From JANQOH01 sp965200095 (GTDB taxonomy: Bacteria > Pseudomonadota > Alphaproteobacteria > UBA7887): a DNA stretch of 64,000 bases. The stretch lies in assembly GCA_965200095.1 (NCBI GenBank), contig OZ241350.1, positions 806,001-870,000 of the forward strand, given 5' to 3'. The notes below the pieces were generated by a model. That model did not search any database and had not been told where the DNA came from. It saw only the letters and a program-made list of their open reading frames with translations. Below are positions 45,791 through 54,342 of this stretch, one piece after another. Position numbers and translations under genes: made by a program. Every line of letters starts with the position of its first letter. The first letter of the stretch is position 1.

Positions 45791-46657
45791 ATGAGCGAAT
45801 TCACCCCCGAATCGCATCTCGCCCGGGTCCTCGAACGCTTCCGCGACGCTCCCGACCCGCGGGCGCGCGAGCTCGCCGGGGCGTTCGTGCGCCACGCCTT
45901 CGCCTTCATCCGGGAGACGCGGCCCACCGAGGCCGAATTCATGGCGGCCGCCGCGTTCCTCGCCGAAACCGGCCGCCGGTGCGACGACGACCGCCAGGAG
46001 TTCGTCCTGCTCGCCGATACGCTCGGCCTCACCATGCTGGTGGACCGCCTCAACCATGCGCCGCGCCCGGGGGCGACCGAGAGTTCGGTGCTCGGCCCCT
46101 TCTACCGCAAGGGCGCGCCGCGGCGGCGCAACGGCGAGAGCATCGCCGTCGACGGCGTCGGCGAACCCGTCACGGTGACGGGCCGCGTGACCGATGCCGC
46201 GGGCGCGCCCATCGCCGGCGCCACTCTCGATGTCTGGCAAACCGCGGGCAACGGCCTCTACCGCGCGCAGGACCCCGGCCAGCCCGACGGCAATGCATGC
46301 GGGGTGTTCGTCTCGGAGGCCGACGGGCGGTTCGAGATCCGCACCGTCAAGCCGAGCAGCTATCCGGTGCCCATGGACGGCCCGGCCGGACGGCTTCTCA
46401 AGGCGCTCGGCCGCCATCCCATGCGCCCGGCGCATATCCATTTCATCGTGTCGGCGGAAGGCTACGAACCGGTGGTTACCCAATTGTTCACCGCCGGCGA
46501 CGAATATCTCGACTCCGACGCGGTGTTCGGCGTCAAGGAGAGCCTGGTGGCCGACTATGCGCGGGACGGCGACGGCTGGCGGGTGGAGCGCGATTTCGGC
46601 CTCGAACCCGCCGCGCCGCCTCGCGACGCCGGCCGCGCGCCCTCGCAGCGGATGTAG
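45791..46657 (+). CDS. Intradiol ring-cleavage dioxygenase
   Basis: A 288-residue non-haem Fe(III) dioxygenase that opens catechol- or hydroxyquinol-type rings between the hydroxyls. The N-terminal helical dimerisation domain (FIRETRPTEAEFMAAAAFLAETGR) is the catechol 1,2-/hydroxyquinol 1,2-dioxygenase type. Then come ESSVLGPFYRKGAP and GAPIAGATLDVWQTAGNGLYRAQDP (Tyr ligand), SYPVPMDGP (Tyr ligand), and MRPAHIHFIV (His ligands). The ribosome site GAGGGAG lies 4 nt upstream. Its 3' end overlaps the convergent Moco-domain gene by 103 bp. The absence of other ring-degradation genes nearby leaves its substrate open. Confidence 0.92.
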   Translation: MSEFTPESHLARVLERFRDAPDPRARELAGAFVRHAFAFIRETRPTEAEFMAAAAFLAETGRRCDDDRQEFVLLADTLGLTMLVDRLNHAPRPGATESSVLGPFYRKGAPRRRNGESIAVDGVGEPVTVTGRVTDAAGAPIAGATLDVWQTAGNGLYRAQDPGQPDGNACGVFVSEADGRFEIRTVKPSSYPVPMDGPAGRLLKALGRHPMRPAHIHFIVSAEGYEPVVTQLFTAGDEYLDSDAVFGVKESLVADYARDGDGWRVERDFGLEPAAPPRDAGRAPSQRM

Positions 46658-47178
46658 AAGAGCGCCCACGGCCACATCCCGCGCTCCTCTTCGGTCGCCG
46701 GGCGGTCGCCCGGCGGGTCGAAGAGCAGCCACAACGGGCCGCGCCCGCCGATGGCGAAGGGCCGCCCGTCCGCGCGCGTCGCCAGAATCCAGTCGCGCGC
46801 CGCGACCTCCGGAGCGGGAATTTCGGAGCCGAACCCGTCGAGCGCCAGCGTCGTGAGCGCGCCCCGGCAGCCCACGGAATCGAGGACATCGGTCAGACGC
46901 GGCCCGGAAAAGACCTCCGGCCCGGCGCCGCGGTCGATGGTCGCGCGGCATATGGGGAACGCCTCCAGCGCCGCCAGGTCGAAAGCCCAGGCCCTGTCGA
47001 AACTGCGGTCGTGATAGTCGAAAAAGACATCGCGCGCGGCGTCGAAGGGCGGGCGGTTGGTCCTGTCGATGGCGCCGGCGACGGTCAGCGCTACCGGCCC
47101 GGACGGGCCGTCCGCCGCCGCCGGCAGGGAGGCGGCGAGCGCGACGGCGAATGTCGCAACGTATTTCATGCGTTTCAT
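46555..47178 (-). CDS. Exported molybdopterin-binding (sulfite-oxidase-like) domain protein
   Basis: A 207-residue protein with a signal peptide (KYVATFAVALAASLPAAADG). It has a small domain resembling the oxidoreductase Moco-binding fold: VALTVAGAID near the start, the Cys in FPICRATID, FSGPRLTDVLDSVGC and ILATRADGRPFAIGGRGPLWLLFDP, then WPWALFYI. Such stand-alone domains occur as periplasmic proteins of unknown role. The native fold should end about at WALFYIRCE; the last 30 or so residues (Arg/Ser/Pro-rich) run antisense into the dioxygenase gene. The start at MKRMKYV is chosen over the longer frame. Confidence 0.78.
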   Translation of the reverse strand: MKRMKYVATFAVALAASLPAAADGPSGPVALTVAGAIDRTNRPPFDAARDVFFDYHDRSFDRAWAFDLAALEAFPICRATIDRGAGPEVFSGPRLTDVLDSVGCRGALTTLALDGFGSEIPAPEVAARDWILATRADGRPFAIGGRGPLWLLFDPPGDRPATEEERGMWPWALFYIRCEGARPASRGGAAGSRPKSRSTRQPSPSRA

Positions 47179-47203
47179 GCGCCGGCGCGCCGGCGCGCCG
47201 GCG

Positions 47204-47644
47204 TCAATCGCCCGCCGGAGCGCCGACATCGTCGGTGTCGAGCTGGCCGGAGATGCGCCGCCTGATATGCGACCACGAGATGCCGACCGCGAGCACTGTC
47301 GCCAGGATTGCCAGCGCCGCCCATGTCATGGGCGTCACCGCCGCGGGGTCGAGCAGCCCCAGATCCGCCGCGAGCCACACGAAGGCGCCGAGGAGCGCGG
47401 TGACGAGCGCCGCCCCGATCGGGCCGATGGAGCGCCATGTCGCGCGGAGATAGATGACGTAGGCGATGATCAGCGCCAGGCCGACGATGACGAGCCACGG
47501 CCCGATGCTCGTCTCCGGGTCGGTGACCGCCCTGGCCATCCAGTTGTAGTAGGACCAGCCCGTCGGGTTGAACGTCCCGAACACCAGCGCCAGCGCGACG
47601 GCCCAGCGGATCAGGAAGCTGCGCGATGTGAAAGCGCCCAGCAT
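47204..47644 (-). CDS. DUF6524-like inner-membrane protein
   Basis: A 146-residue integral membrane protein with four hydrophobic helices (about residues 9-25, 47-67, 77-97 and 105-123) and conserved-looking FLIRWAVALALVFGTFNPTGWSYYNW and LRATWRSIGPIGAALV. This matches the small DUF6524 family of alphaproteobacteria and marine bacteria. No function is known. The acidic C-terminal tail (QLDTDDVGAPAGD) is cytoplasmic. It sits between rpsU and the Moco-domain gene on the same strand, 25 bp from the latter. Confidence 0.8.
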   Translation of the reverse strand: MLGAFTSRSFLIRWAVALALVFGTFNPTGWSYYNWMARAVTDPETSIGPWLVIVGLALIIAYVIYLRATWRSIGPIGAALVTALLGAFVWLAADLGLLDPAAVTPMTWAALAILATVLAVGISWSHIRRRISGQLDTDDVGAPAGD

Positions 47645-47666
47645 GGCTGTCGGTCGCCCGCTGCGC

Positions 47667-47867
47667 CTATTCGTCGCGCTGCGCCCGCTTCCGCGCCAGT
47701 TTGCGGCTGCGGCGGATCGCCTCCGCTTTCTCGCGGGCGCGCCGCTCGCTGGGCTTCTCGTAGGCGCGTCGCATTTTCATTTCCCTGAAGATCCCCTCGC
47801 GCTGCATCTTCTTCTTGAGCGCGCGCAGCGCCTGATCGACGTTGTTGTCGCGAACGAGTACGTGCAA
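47667..47867 (-). CDS. rpsU: 30S ribosomal protein S21
   Basis: S21, 66 residues, beginning HVLVRDNNVDQALRALKKKMQREGIFREMKMR and ending in a basic helix (KAEAIRRSRKLARKRAQRDE). It aids initiation-site selection on the 30S subunit. The only start that matches the family N terminus is TTG; the GAAAGGA ribosome site lies about 8 nt upstream. A TTG start in a ribosomal protein is uncommon and would keep translation modest. A much longer frame continues upstream but is antisense to the TRAP gene. Confidence 0.94.
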   Translation of the reverse strand: MHVLVRDNNVDQALRALKKKMQREGIFREMKMRRAYEKPSERRAREKAEAIRRSRKLARKRAQRDE

Positions 47868-47975
47868 ACGTGAAGTCCTTTCGACCGTTTCGCGGCCGCC
47901 CCCCGCAGCCGCAGCCGGGGTGTGTAGCACGGCCCGCCGCGCGTGTGAAGCGCCCCATCGCCGGCGATCCTCGTT

Positions 47976-48050
47976 GCGGCGATGGACGGGCCCCACCCTG
48001 GGAGCCAGCCTGCCCTCGCGTATGCGGGGGCGTCTCGCCGGCGCGTGGCG
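47976..48050. repeat. Degenerate copy of the MITE-like element near tRNA-Arg(CCT)
   Basis: The segment GCGGCGATGGACGGGCC followed by CCTGGGAGC and, further on, GGCGTCTCGCCGGCG matches the left half of the element at 37809-37972 (GGCGATGGACGCGCC, CCTGGGAGC, GGCGTCTCGCCGGC) in the same order. It has an unrelated stretch inserted and no right arm. This suggests an old decayed copy in the rpsU-TRAP gap. Confidence 0.45.
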
Positions 48051-48110
48051 CCGCGGCGCGAATTGCCCTACCATGCCGCCGGCCGCGCGGCGCGGCCCTG
48101 GGGGGAAGCC

Positions 48111-49226
48111 ATGCGTTCCATCGCGTTTCTGATCGTCGGCCTGGCCGCGGGCGGGCTGGCGGTCCATTTCGGATTGCCCGAGCGCTTCGCGCCGGGAGCG
48201 CCGCCCGAAGCCGGCGCGCCGGTGGAAGCGGCGCCGGAAGCGGAGAGCGCGCCCGAGGGCGGCAAGGTCCGCTGGAAACTCGCGAGCGCCTATTCGAGCA
48301 ATCTCCCCATTCTCGGCGAGCTCATCGCCCGGTTCATCGACAATCTGGATGTCATTTCGGGCGGCGAGGTGAAGGTCCAGTATTTCGAGCCGGGCGCGCT
48401 GGTGCCGCCGCTGGAAATCTTCGACGCGGTGGCCCAGGGGTCGGTGGACATGGGCTATTCGACGCCGGGATTCTGGGCCGGCAAGGACGCCGCGCTGCAA
48501 TTGTTCGCATCGGTGCCCTTCGGCCCCGCGGCGCCCGAATACATGGCCTGGTATTACCATGGCGGCGGGCGCGAAATGCTCGACGAGCTCTATGCCCGGC
48601 ACAATCTGAAGGGCCTGCTGTGCAGCATCTTCCCGCCCGAAGCGTCGGGCTGGTTCCGCGAGGAGATCACCGGCGTCGAGGACCTGAAAGGCCTGAAGAT
48701 GCGCTTCTTCGCCCTCGGCGCGCGGGTGATGGAGAAACTCGGCGTGTCCACGCAATTGCTGGCGCCCGGCGACATCTACCCGGCGCTCGAACTGGGGACC
48801 ATCGACGCGACCGAACTGTCCAGCCCGGCGATCGACCGCACCCTCGGCTTTCACGAGATCGCGACGCACTACTACTTCCCCGGCTGGCACCAGCAGTCCA
48901 CCTGGGCCGAGATCCTGATCAATCTCGACAACTGGAACGGGCTTTCGCCGCGCCGGCAGCGCCTGTTCGACGTGGCGTGCGGCGACATGGTGCGCGAGGG
49001 GATCGCCTGGGGCGAGGCGGCGCAGGTGCCGGCGCTCGAATTCCTGCGCGAGCAGGGGGTCAGGTTCCATCGCTGGTCGCCGGAAATCCTGGCGACCTTC
49101 GCCGCCGCGTGGGACGAAGTGGCGCGCGAGGAAGCCGCCGCCAACGAGAGTTTCGCCCGCGCGTGGGAGTCGCTGAAAGCGTTCCGCGAGCGCTACGCCA
49201 CATGGCGCGATCTCGGCTATCTGTAA
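48111..49226 (+). CDS. TRAP transporter solute-binding protein (DctP family)
   Basis: A 371-residue periplasmic binding protein of the TRAP-T DctP family. An N-terminal hydrophobic signal/anchor (IAFLIVGLAAGGLAVHFG) is followed by an Ala/Pro/Glu linker, then KVRWKLASAYSSNLPILGELIARFIDNLDVISGGEVKVQYFEPGALVPPLEIFDAVAQGSVDMGYST. Also seen is LKGLKMRFFALGARVMEKLGVSTQLLAPGDIYPALELGTIDATELSSPAID with the ligand Arg in KMRF and WHQQSTWAEILIN. TRAP proteins of this type often bind mannitol/chloroaromatic or keto acids. No DctQ/DctM permease is adjacent. Confidence 0.93.
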   Translation: MRSIAFLIVGLAAGGLAVHFGLPERFAPGAPPEAGAPVEAAPEAESAPEGGKVRWKLASAYSSNLPILGELIARFIDNLDVISGGEVKVQYFEPGALVPPLEIFDAVAQGSVDMGYSTPGFWAGKDAALQLFASVPFGPAAPEYMAWYYHGGGREMLDELYARHNLKGLLCSIFPPEASGWFREEITGVEDLKGLKMRFFALGARVMEKLGVSTQLLAPGDIYPALELGTIDATELSSPAIDRTLGFHEIATHYYFPGWHQQSTWAEILINLDNWNGLSPRRQRLFDVACGDMVREGIAWGEAAQVPALEFLREQGVRFHRWSPEILATFAAAWDEVAREEAAANESFARAWESLKAFRERYATWRDLGYL

Positions 49227-49260
49227 CCGGCGGCGCATTATCCGGACAGGGAGGGGCGAA

Positions 49261-50757
49261 GTGCCCGAACGGCTGCATCACTATATCGGCGGCGCGCGGC
49301 GCAACGGCGCGAACGGGCGCTCCGGCCCGGTGACCGATCCGGCGACGGGGGAGGTGACGGCGCATGTCCCGTTCGCCTCCGCCGGCGAGGTCCGCGCCGC
49401 CGTCGCCGCGGCGTCCGCCGCCTGGCCCGCCTGGGCGGCGACGCCGCCCATCGCCCGGGCCCGCGTCATGTTCCGCCTCAAGGGGCTGATCGAGGCGAAC
49501 ATGGACGAGCTCGCCGAGCTCGTCTCGCGCGAACACGGCAAGACCATCCCCGACGCGAAGGGGTCCATTACCCGCGGCCTCGAGGTCGTCGAATTCGCCT
49601 GCGGCATCCCCCACCTGCTGAAGGGCGAGTTCACCGAGGCGGTCGGGACCGGGGTGGACAGCTATTCGATGCGCCAGCCGCTCGGCGTCTGCGCCGGCGT
49701 CACGCCGTTCAACTTCCCGGCGATGATCCCGCTGTGGATGGCGCCGCTGGCGCTGGCCTGCGGCAACGCCTTCGTCCTCAAGCCGTCGGAAAAGGACCCG
49801 AGCTGCCCGCTGCGCCTCGCCGAATTGTTCACTGAGGCCGGCGTGCCCGACGGCGTGTTCAATGTCGTCAACGGCGACCGCGAGGCCGTGGACGCGCTGC
49901 TCACGGACCCGGACGTGGCGGCGGTGAGTTTCGTCGGTTCGACGCCGGTCGCCGAACATGTCTATGCGACCGCCTCGGCGCACGGCAAGCGCGTGCAGGC
50001 GCTCGGCGGGGCGAAGAACCACATGGTGGTGATGCCCGACGCCGATTTCGACCGCGCCGCCGATGCGCTCATGGGCGCCGCCTACGGCTCCGCCGGCGAA
50101 CGCTGCATGGCGGTGTCGGTCGCCGTCGCCGTCGGCGGCAGCGCCGAACCGCTCATCGAACGCCTCAAGCCGCGCGTCGAAAGCCTGCGCATCGGCCCGT
50201 ATGGCGACGCCGACGCCGAAATGGGGCCGGTGGTGAGCGCCGAGGCGCTCTCGCGCATCGAAAGGCTGGTCGATTCCGGCGTCGCGCAAGGCGCCGAACT
50301 GGTCGTCGACGGGCGCGGCTATACGCTCCAGGGCTTCGAGAACGGCTATTTCATGGGCGGCTGCCTGTTCGACCGCGTGACCGCCGATATGGACATCTAC
50401 AAAGAGGAGATTTTCGGCCCCGTGCTGTCGGTGGCGCGCGCGCCCGACTACGAGGCGGCGCTCGCGCTGGTGCGCGACAACCCCTACGGCAACGGCGCGG
50501 CGATCTTCACCCGCGACGGCGATGCGGCGAGGGATTTCGCCGCCCGCGCCAATATCGGCATGATCGGCGTCAACGTCCCCATCCCCGTGCCGGTCGCGTA
50601 TCACAGTTTCGGCGGCTGGAAGCGCTCGATCTTCGGCGCGTCCAACGTCCACGGAATGGACGGGGTGCGTTTCTACACGCAGATCAAGACGGTGACCGCG
50701 CGCTGGCCGTCCGGCATCCGTCGGGGCGCCGAATACACGATCCCCACCATGCGGTGA
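49261..50757 (+). CDS. mmsA: CoA-acylating methylmalonate-semialdehyde dehydrogenase
   Basis: NAD-dependent aldehyde dehydrogenase that turns (methyl)malonate semialdehyde into propionyl- or acetyl-CoA in valine, inositol and beta-alanine catabolism. The 498 residues fit the family. Diagnostic are HYIGGARRNG at the start, EHGKTIPDAKGSITRGLEVVEFACGIPHLLKGE, VTPFNFPAMIPLWM, VGSTPVAEHVYATA, QALGGAKNHMVVMPDAD and the catalytic AAYGSAGERCMAVS (Cys282). Near the end KRSIFGASNVHGMDGVRFYTQIKTVTARW is typical of MmsA. GTG start. The stop overlaps the zapE start. Confidence 0.95.
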   Translation: MPERLHHYIGGARRNGANGRSGPVTDPATGEVTAHVPFASAGEVRAAVAAASAAWPAWAATPPIARARVMFRLKGLIEANMDELAELVSREHGKTIPDAKGSITRGLEVVEFACGIPHLLKGEFTEAVGTGVDSYSMRQPLGVCAGVTPFNFPAMIPLWMAPLALACGNAFVLKPSEKDPSCPLRLAELFTEAGVPDGVFNVVNGDREAVDALLTDPDVAAVSFVGSTPVAEHVYATASAHGKRVQALGGAKNHMVVMPDADFDRAADALMGAAYGSAGERCMAVSVAVAVGGSAEPLIERLKPRVESLRIGPYGDADAEMGPVVSAEALSRIERLVDSGVAQGAELVVDGRGYTLQGFENGYFMGGCLFDRVTADMDIYKEEIFGPVLSVARAPDYEAALALVRDNPYGNGAAIFTRDGDAARDFAARANIGMIGVNVPIPVPVAYHSFGGWKRSIFGASNVHGMDGVRFYTQIKTVTARWPSGIRRGAEYTIPTMR

Positions 50758-51932
50758 CGCCCGCGCCGGGCGCGTCCGGCCCCCTCGCCGCCTGGCGGGC
50801 GCTCGTCGCCGAAGGCGCATTCGCACCCGATGCGGCGCAACGGCGCGCGGCGGAAGCGCTGGACCGCCTCCATGCGCGCCTGCGCGCGCGCTCCCGGCGC
50901 GGCGGGGCGGCGCGCCGCTTCGCAGACCGCGTCGGCGTCCGCCTCGGCCTCGCGCGGCCGCCGGCCCCGCCGCGGAGCCTCTGGCTGCACGGCGCGGTCG
51001 GGCGCGGCAAGACGGCGCTCATGGACCTGTTCCACGCCTGCGCCGGCGGGCTTCCGGGGGTCGCCGCGCGGCGCGTGCACTTTCACGCCTTCATGATGGA
51101 CGCGCATGCGCGCATCCACGCCTGGCGGACGCGCGAACGCGCCCGCGGCTTCCCCGACGGCGCCGACCCCGTCCCGCCGCTCGCCGCGGCGCTGGCGGCG
51201 GAGGCGGGGCTTCTGTGCTTCGACGAATTCGAGGTCCGCGACGTAGCGGACGCCGCGGTGCTCGGCCGCCTGTTCGCGGCGCTGCTCGAACGCGGCGTTA
51301 CCGTCGTCGCGACCTCGAACCGGGCGCCGCGCGATCTCTATCCCGGCGGCCTGCGGCGCGATCTCATCCTGCCCTTCGTCGCCCTCGTCGAAGAGCGTTT
51401 CGACATTGTGCGTCTCGATGGCGGGACCGATTGGCGTCTGCGCGGCCTGCGGCGGATGCCGGTCTATTTCACGCCCCTCGGCGCGGCGGCGGAGCGCGCG
51501 CTGGACGAGGCTTTCGTGCGCCTTGCCGGCGGCGCGCAGGCGGTCGCCGAAACCTTGCGCGTGAACGGGCGCGATGTCGCCGTGCCGGCGGCGAACGGAG
51601 GCATTGCGCGTTTCGGCTTCGGGGACTTGTGCGCCCAGCCGCTGGGCGCGGCGGACTATCTTGCCGTCGCCGCGCGTTTCCACACGGTGTTCGTGTCCGG
51701 CGTGCCGAAAATGGCGCCTGAGAAGCGCAACGAGGCGCGCCGTTTCGCCCATCTGGTGGATATACTTTATGATCGCCGGGTCAAATTGGTGGCGAGCGCC
51801 GACGCGCCTCCCGAAGCGCTCTATCCGCACGGAGACGGCGCCTTCGAGTTCCGTCGCACGGCGTCCCGCCTCGTCGAGATGCAGACCCCCGCCTACCTCG
51901 CCCTCCCCCACGCCGGCGCCGGGAACGGATGA
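50754..51932 (+). CDS. zapE: ZapE/AFG1-like ATPase
   Basis: AFG1/ZapE family AAA ATPase, linked in E. coli to FtsZ-ring dynamics and in mitochondria to complex IV quality control; 392 residues. Walker A GAVGRGKT is at 80-87 within SLWLHGAVGRGKTALMD, Walker B is LLCFDEFEVRDVADA (Asp157, Glu158), sensor region VVATSNRAPRDLYPGGLRRDLILPF, and FVSGVPKMAPEKRNEARRFAHLVDILYDRRVKLVASA near the C terminus. The GTG start overlaps the mmsA stop by 4 bases (GTGA). Confidence 0.95.
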   Translation: MTPAPGASGPLAAWRALVAEGAFAPDAAQRRAAEALDRLHARLRARSRRGGAARRFADRVGVRLGLARPPAPPRSLWLHGAVGRGKTALMDLFHACAGGLPGVAARRVHFHAFMMDAHARIHAWRTRERARGFPDGADPVPPLAAALAAEAGLLCFDEFEVRDVADAAVLGRLFAALLERGVTVVATSNRAPRDLYPGGLRRDLILPFVALVEERFDIVRLDGGTDWRLRGLRRMPVYFTPLGAAAERALDEAFVRLAGGAQAVAETLRVNGRDVAVPAANGGIARFGFGDLCAQPLGAADYLAVAARFHTVFVSGVPKMAPEKRNEARRFAHLVDILYDRRVKLVASADAPPEALYPHGDGAFEFRRTASRLVEMQTPAYLALPHAGAGNG

Positions 51933-51964
51933 CCGGGAGGGGGGCCGGCCGTTCGCGTTGCCGG

Positions 51965-51993
51965 TTGACGGGGCGACTCGCCCACGCTAGCCT
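51965..51993 (+). promoter_or_regulatory. Candidate promoter with operator-like palindrome for the DUF262/ATPase operon
   Basis: TTGACG (51965-51970), a 17-bp spacer, then TAGCCT (51988-51993; weak -10). The spacer holds a perfect 13-bp palindrome GGGCGACTCGCCC (51971-51983), a position where a repressor dimer would block RNA polymerase. The -10 fits consensus poorly, so this is tentative. Confidence 0.35.
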
Positions 51994-52069
51994 CTCTTTG
52001 TCGTGAAACAGAAGCAACGTCGCGGCGTCGGAATTGTACCGGTTACGTATGCGCGGCGGGGGCGGAGAA

Positions 52070-53221
52070 ATGATTGACGACAAGAATCTTGAGGGACAGG
52101 GCAGTCCGCGATCCCCCGAAGACGAAGACGGTGTTGAAATCCCCAGGAGCGACAATGAAGAAAGAATAGAGCATCCGTTCAACCCGGAGCGGATAAAAAT
52201 CCGCACCGCCAACCCCGTTGTGGAGCAAGTCGTCAGACGCATTGAGCGTGGGGAAATCGATCTGGCTCCGGAATTTCAGCGTATGCGGGGCATTTGGAAG
52301 CCGGAGCAGAAGAGCCGCCTGATCGAATCCTTGTTGCTGCGTATTCCTATTCCCGTTTTCTACGTCGCGGCGGACAGGGACGAGAACTGGGCGGTGGTCG
52401 ACGGTCTCCAGAGATTTTCTACGATTTACGATTATATGATTGGGGAATTCCGGCTTTCCGGACTGGAATATCTCAACGACCCGGACGGAAAGAAATTCGA
52501 TGAATTGAAGCGCCACTTTCAGAGGCGGATCGGCGAAACTCAACTTGTCGTCAACGTCATAGAGCCGGGCACCCCCGAGGGAGTGATGTTCAATATTTTT
52601 CATCGCATCAACACGGGAGGCATGACGCTCAACGGACAGGAAATCAGGCATGCGCTCAACCCGGGGCCGGTTCGCGGTTTTCTCAAGAACCTTGCGGAAT
52701 CCGGGGAATTTCAGAATGCGACCGCCGGCTCGATCGCATCCAAAAGGATGGCGGATCGGGATTGCATACTGCGTTTTCTCGCCTTTCATGTCGACCCGTG
52801 GGAAAAATACTCGGTCAACGACATCGACGGTTATCTGGGAAAGGCCATGAAGAAAATCAACGCGATGTCCCAACAGGATCGCGACGCCATCGCCTCCGAT
52901 TTCAAACGGGCCATGTGCGCCGCAACGGATATCTTCGGCAAGCAGGCCTTCCGCAAAATATACAAGGCGGGCGGGCGGCTGAGACCTGTCAACCGGGCGT
53001 TGTTCGGCGCATGGGGCGTCGGGCTGGCTCGCCGGTCTCCGCAGGAGATCGATGTTCTCGTCCGCAACCGGGAGGGAGTTCGGGAGCGGTTCATGTCGTT
53101 GCTTGTGGGCAACCAGGGGTTCGAGGACGCAATTTCCTATTCCACCAGCAGCCCGAAGCGGGTGCGTAAACAGTTTCAGGCGATCGACGATCTGATCGCG
53201 GAGTGTGCTCGATCATGCTGA
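52070..53221 (+). CDS. DUF262 domain protein, first gene of a putative defence operon
   Basis: A 383-residue DUF262 (ParB/Srx-like) protein. The N-terminal acidic tail is followed by VEQVVRRIERGEIDLAPEFQRMRGIWKPEQKSRLIESLLLRIPIPVFYV and the hallmark VVDGLQRFSTIYDYM (DGLQR at 111-115). Then come MFNIFHRINTGGMTLNGQEIRHAL and a helical C-terminal half (FGKQAFRKIYKAG...NRALFGAWGV). No HNH or DUF1524 nuclease module follows, unlike the DUF262-HNH protein at 26-28 kb. DUF262 proteins usually act on nucleotides or DNA in anti-phage systems. ATG at 52070 is preferred; 52049 is possible. It overlaps the ATPase gene. The DNA is visibly less GC-rich than zapE. Confidence 0.88.
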   Translation: MIDDKNLEGQGSPRSPEDEDGVEIPRSDNEERIEHPFNPERIKIRTANPVVEQVVRRIERGEIDLAPEFQRMRGIWKPEQKSRLIESLLLRIPIPVFYVAADRDENWAVVDGLQRFSTIYDYMIGEFRLSGLEYLNDPDGKKFDELKRHFQRRIGETQLVVNVIEPGTPEGVMFNIFHRINTGGMTLNGQEIRHALNPGPVRGFLKNLAESGEFQNATAGSIASKRMADRDCILRFLAFHVDPWEKYSVNDIDGYLGKAMKKINAMSQQDRDAIASDFKRAMCAATDIFGKQAFRKIYKAGGRLRPVNRALFGAWGVGLARRSPQEIDVLVRNREGVRERFMSLLVGNQGFEDAISYSTSSPKRVRKQFQAIDDLIAECARSC

Positions 53222-54342
53222 CGAAAATTGGGGTTTCGAATTTCAAATGTTTCGCGAATCTCGATTTGCCGTGCGCGCCGATCACCTTGCTGTGCGGGCT
53301 GAACGGCATGGGAAAAAGCAGCGTCATGCAGGCGCTGCTCGTGCTCCGGCAGTCTTACGATTTGCGGGAGCTGCGGGAGGGCCGGATTGCGCTGGGCGGC
53401 GAACTGGCGGATATCGGCGCCGGCAGGGACGCGCTCTTCGAGTTCGCCGGCAGCGACGTGATGGAATTCTCGTTGCGCAGAACCGATGTCGAGACGCCTT
53501 GCGAATTGTCGTGCGACTATGACCGGGGGTCGGATCGGCTGAATTTGCGCCCGTCCCCCGACGCCCCGGGGGGCTTCGGCATTTCCAACGCATGGCGCCG
53601 CGTACCGCCGTTCGGCGGGACCTTCGTTTATATCGACGCCGAACGCGCCGGGCCGCGGAAGACCTATCCGCACTCCGAAACGGCGGCGTGGCGGGGGGAG
53701 CTGGGCGTGCGCGGAGAGTATGCGCTGAACTATCTGGCCGCGCACGGCGACGAGACGTGGCCGGAAGGCGACCCGCGTTTCGAGGGCTGTGACTCCCGCA
53801 GCCTCACGGCGGGAGTAGAACGCTGGTTGGGAGAAATCAGCCCCGGCGCTCATGTGCGGCTGCGGACCGTCGCCGACGCCGATGCGCTTATCGCCGGCTT
53901 CGCGTTCGATCGGCCGGGCGATGTGGCCACGCGGTCTTATCGCGCGACCAATGTCGGCTTCGGCCTTTCTTACGTGCTGCCGCTGCTTGTCGCCATGTTC
54001 CTGCCCGCCGGAGCGTTGTGCCTGATCGAGAACCCCGAAGCGCATCTGCACCCGCGAGGGCAGACGAAATTGGCGGAACTCGCCGTGCGGGCGACGATGG
54101 CGGGCGTGCAGGTCATCGTCGAGACCCACAGCGATCACTTCATGGACGGGGTCCGCATCGCCGTTCGCGAGGGCCAGATCCCGCCCGAACATGCGGCGTT
54201 TCACTATTTCGAGCGCAAGGACGGCGCTACGGTCGTGTCGTCCCCGAAGATCGATGGGAACGGGCGTCTGTCATCGTGGCCCGCCGGATTTTTCGACCAG
54301 CACGAGGAGAATCTGATCAGGCTTCTCGCGCCGGTCAAGTGA
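53215..54342 (+). CDS. AAA/ABC-type ATPase with DUF3696-like C terminus
   Basis: A 375-residue SMC/RecF-like ATPase of the AAA_15/AAA_21 class. It starts LTKIGVSNFKCFANLDL; Walker A is GLNGMGKSS (28-36, Lys34) and the Q-loop region is MQALLVLRQSY. The ABC signature equivalent is TNVGFGLSYVLPLLVAMF, Walker B is CLIENPEAHLHPRGQTKLAEL (Glu272), and the switch is VETHSDHFMDGVRIAV (His305). The C-terminal SSPKIDGNGRLSSWPAGFFDQHEENLIRLL matches the DUF3696 pattern. No TOPRIM or nuclease domain is fused. It overlaps the DUF262 stop (ATG 53215) and is followed at once by the third gene. Confidence 0.9.
   Translation: MLTKIGVSNFKCFANLDLPCAPITLLCGLNGMGKSSVMQALLVLRQSYDLRELREGRIALGGELADIGAGRDALFEFAGSDVMEFSLRRTDVETPCELSCDYDRGSDRLNLRPSPDAPGGFGISNAWRRVPPFGGTFVYIDAERAGPRKTYPHSETAAWRGELGVRGEYALNYLAAHGDETWPEGDPRFEGCDSRSLTAGVERWLGEISPGAHVRLRTVADADALIAGFAFDRPGDVATRSYRATNVGFGLSYVLPLLVAMFLPAGALCLIENPEAHLHPRGQTKLAELAVRATMAGVQVIVETHSDHFMDGVRIAVREGQIPPEHAAFHYFERKDGATVVSSPKIDGNGRLSSWPAGFFDQHEENLIRLLAPVK

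Noticed and set aside
47868..49238. N-terminal extension of the rpsU frame across the TRAP gene
   Set aside because: The S21 family N terminus aligns exactly at the TTG codon; the extension is antisense to a well-supported gene.
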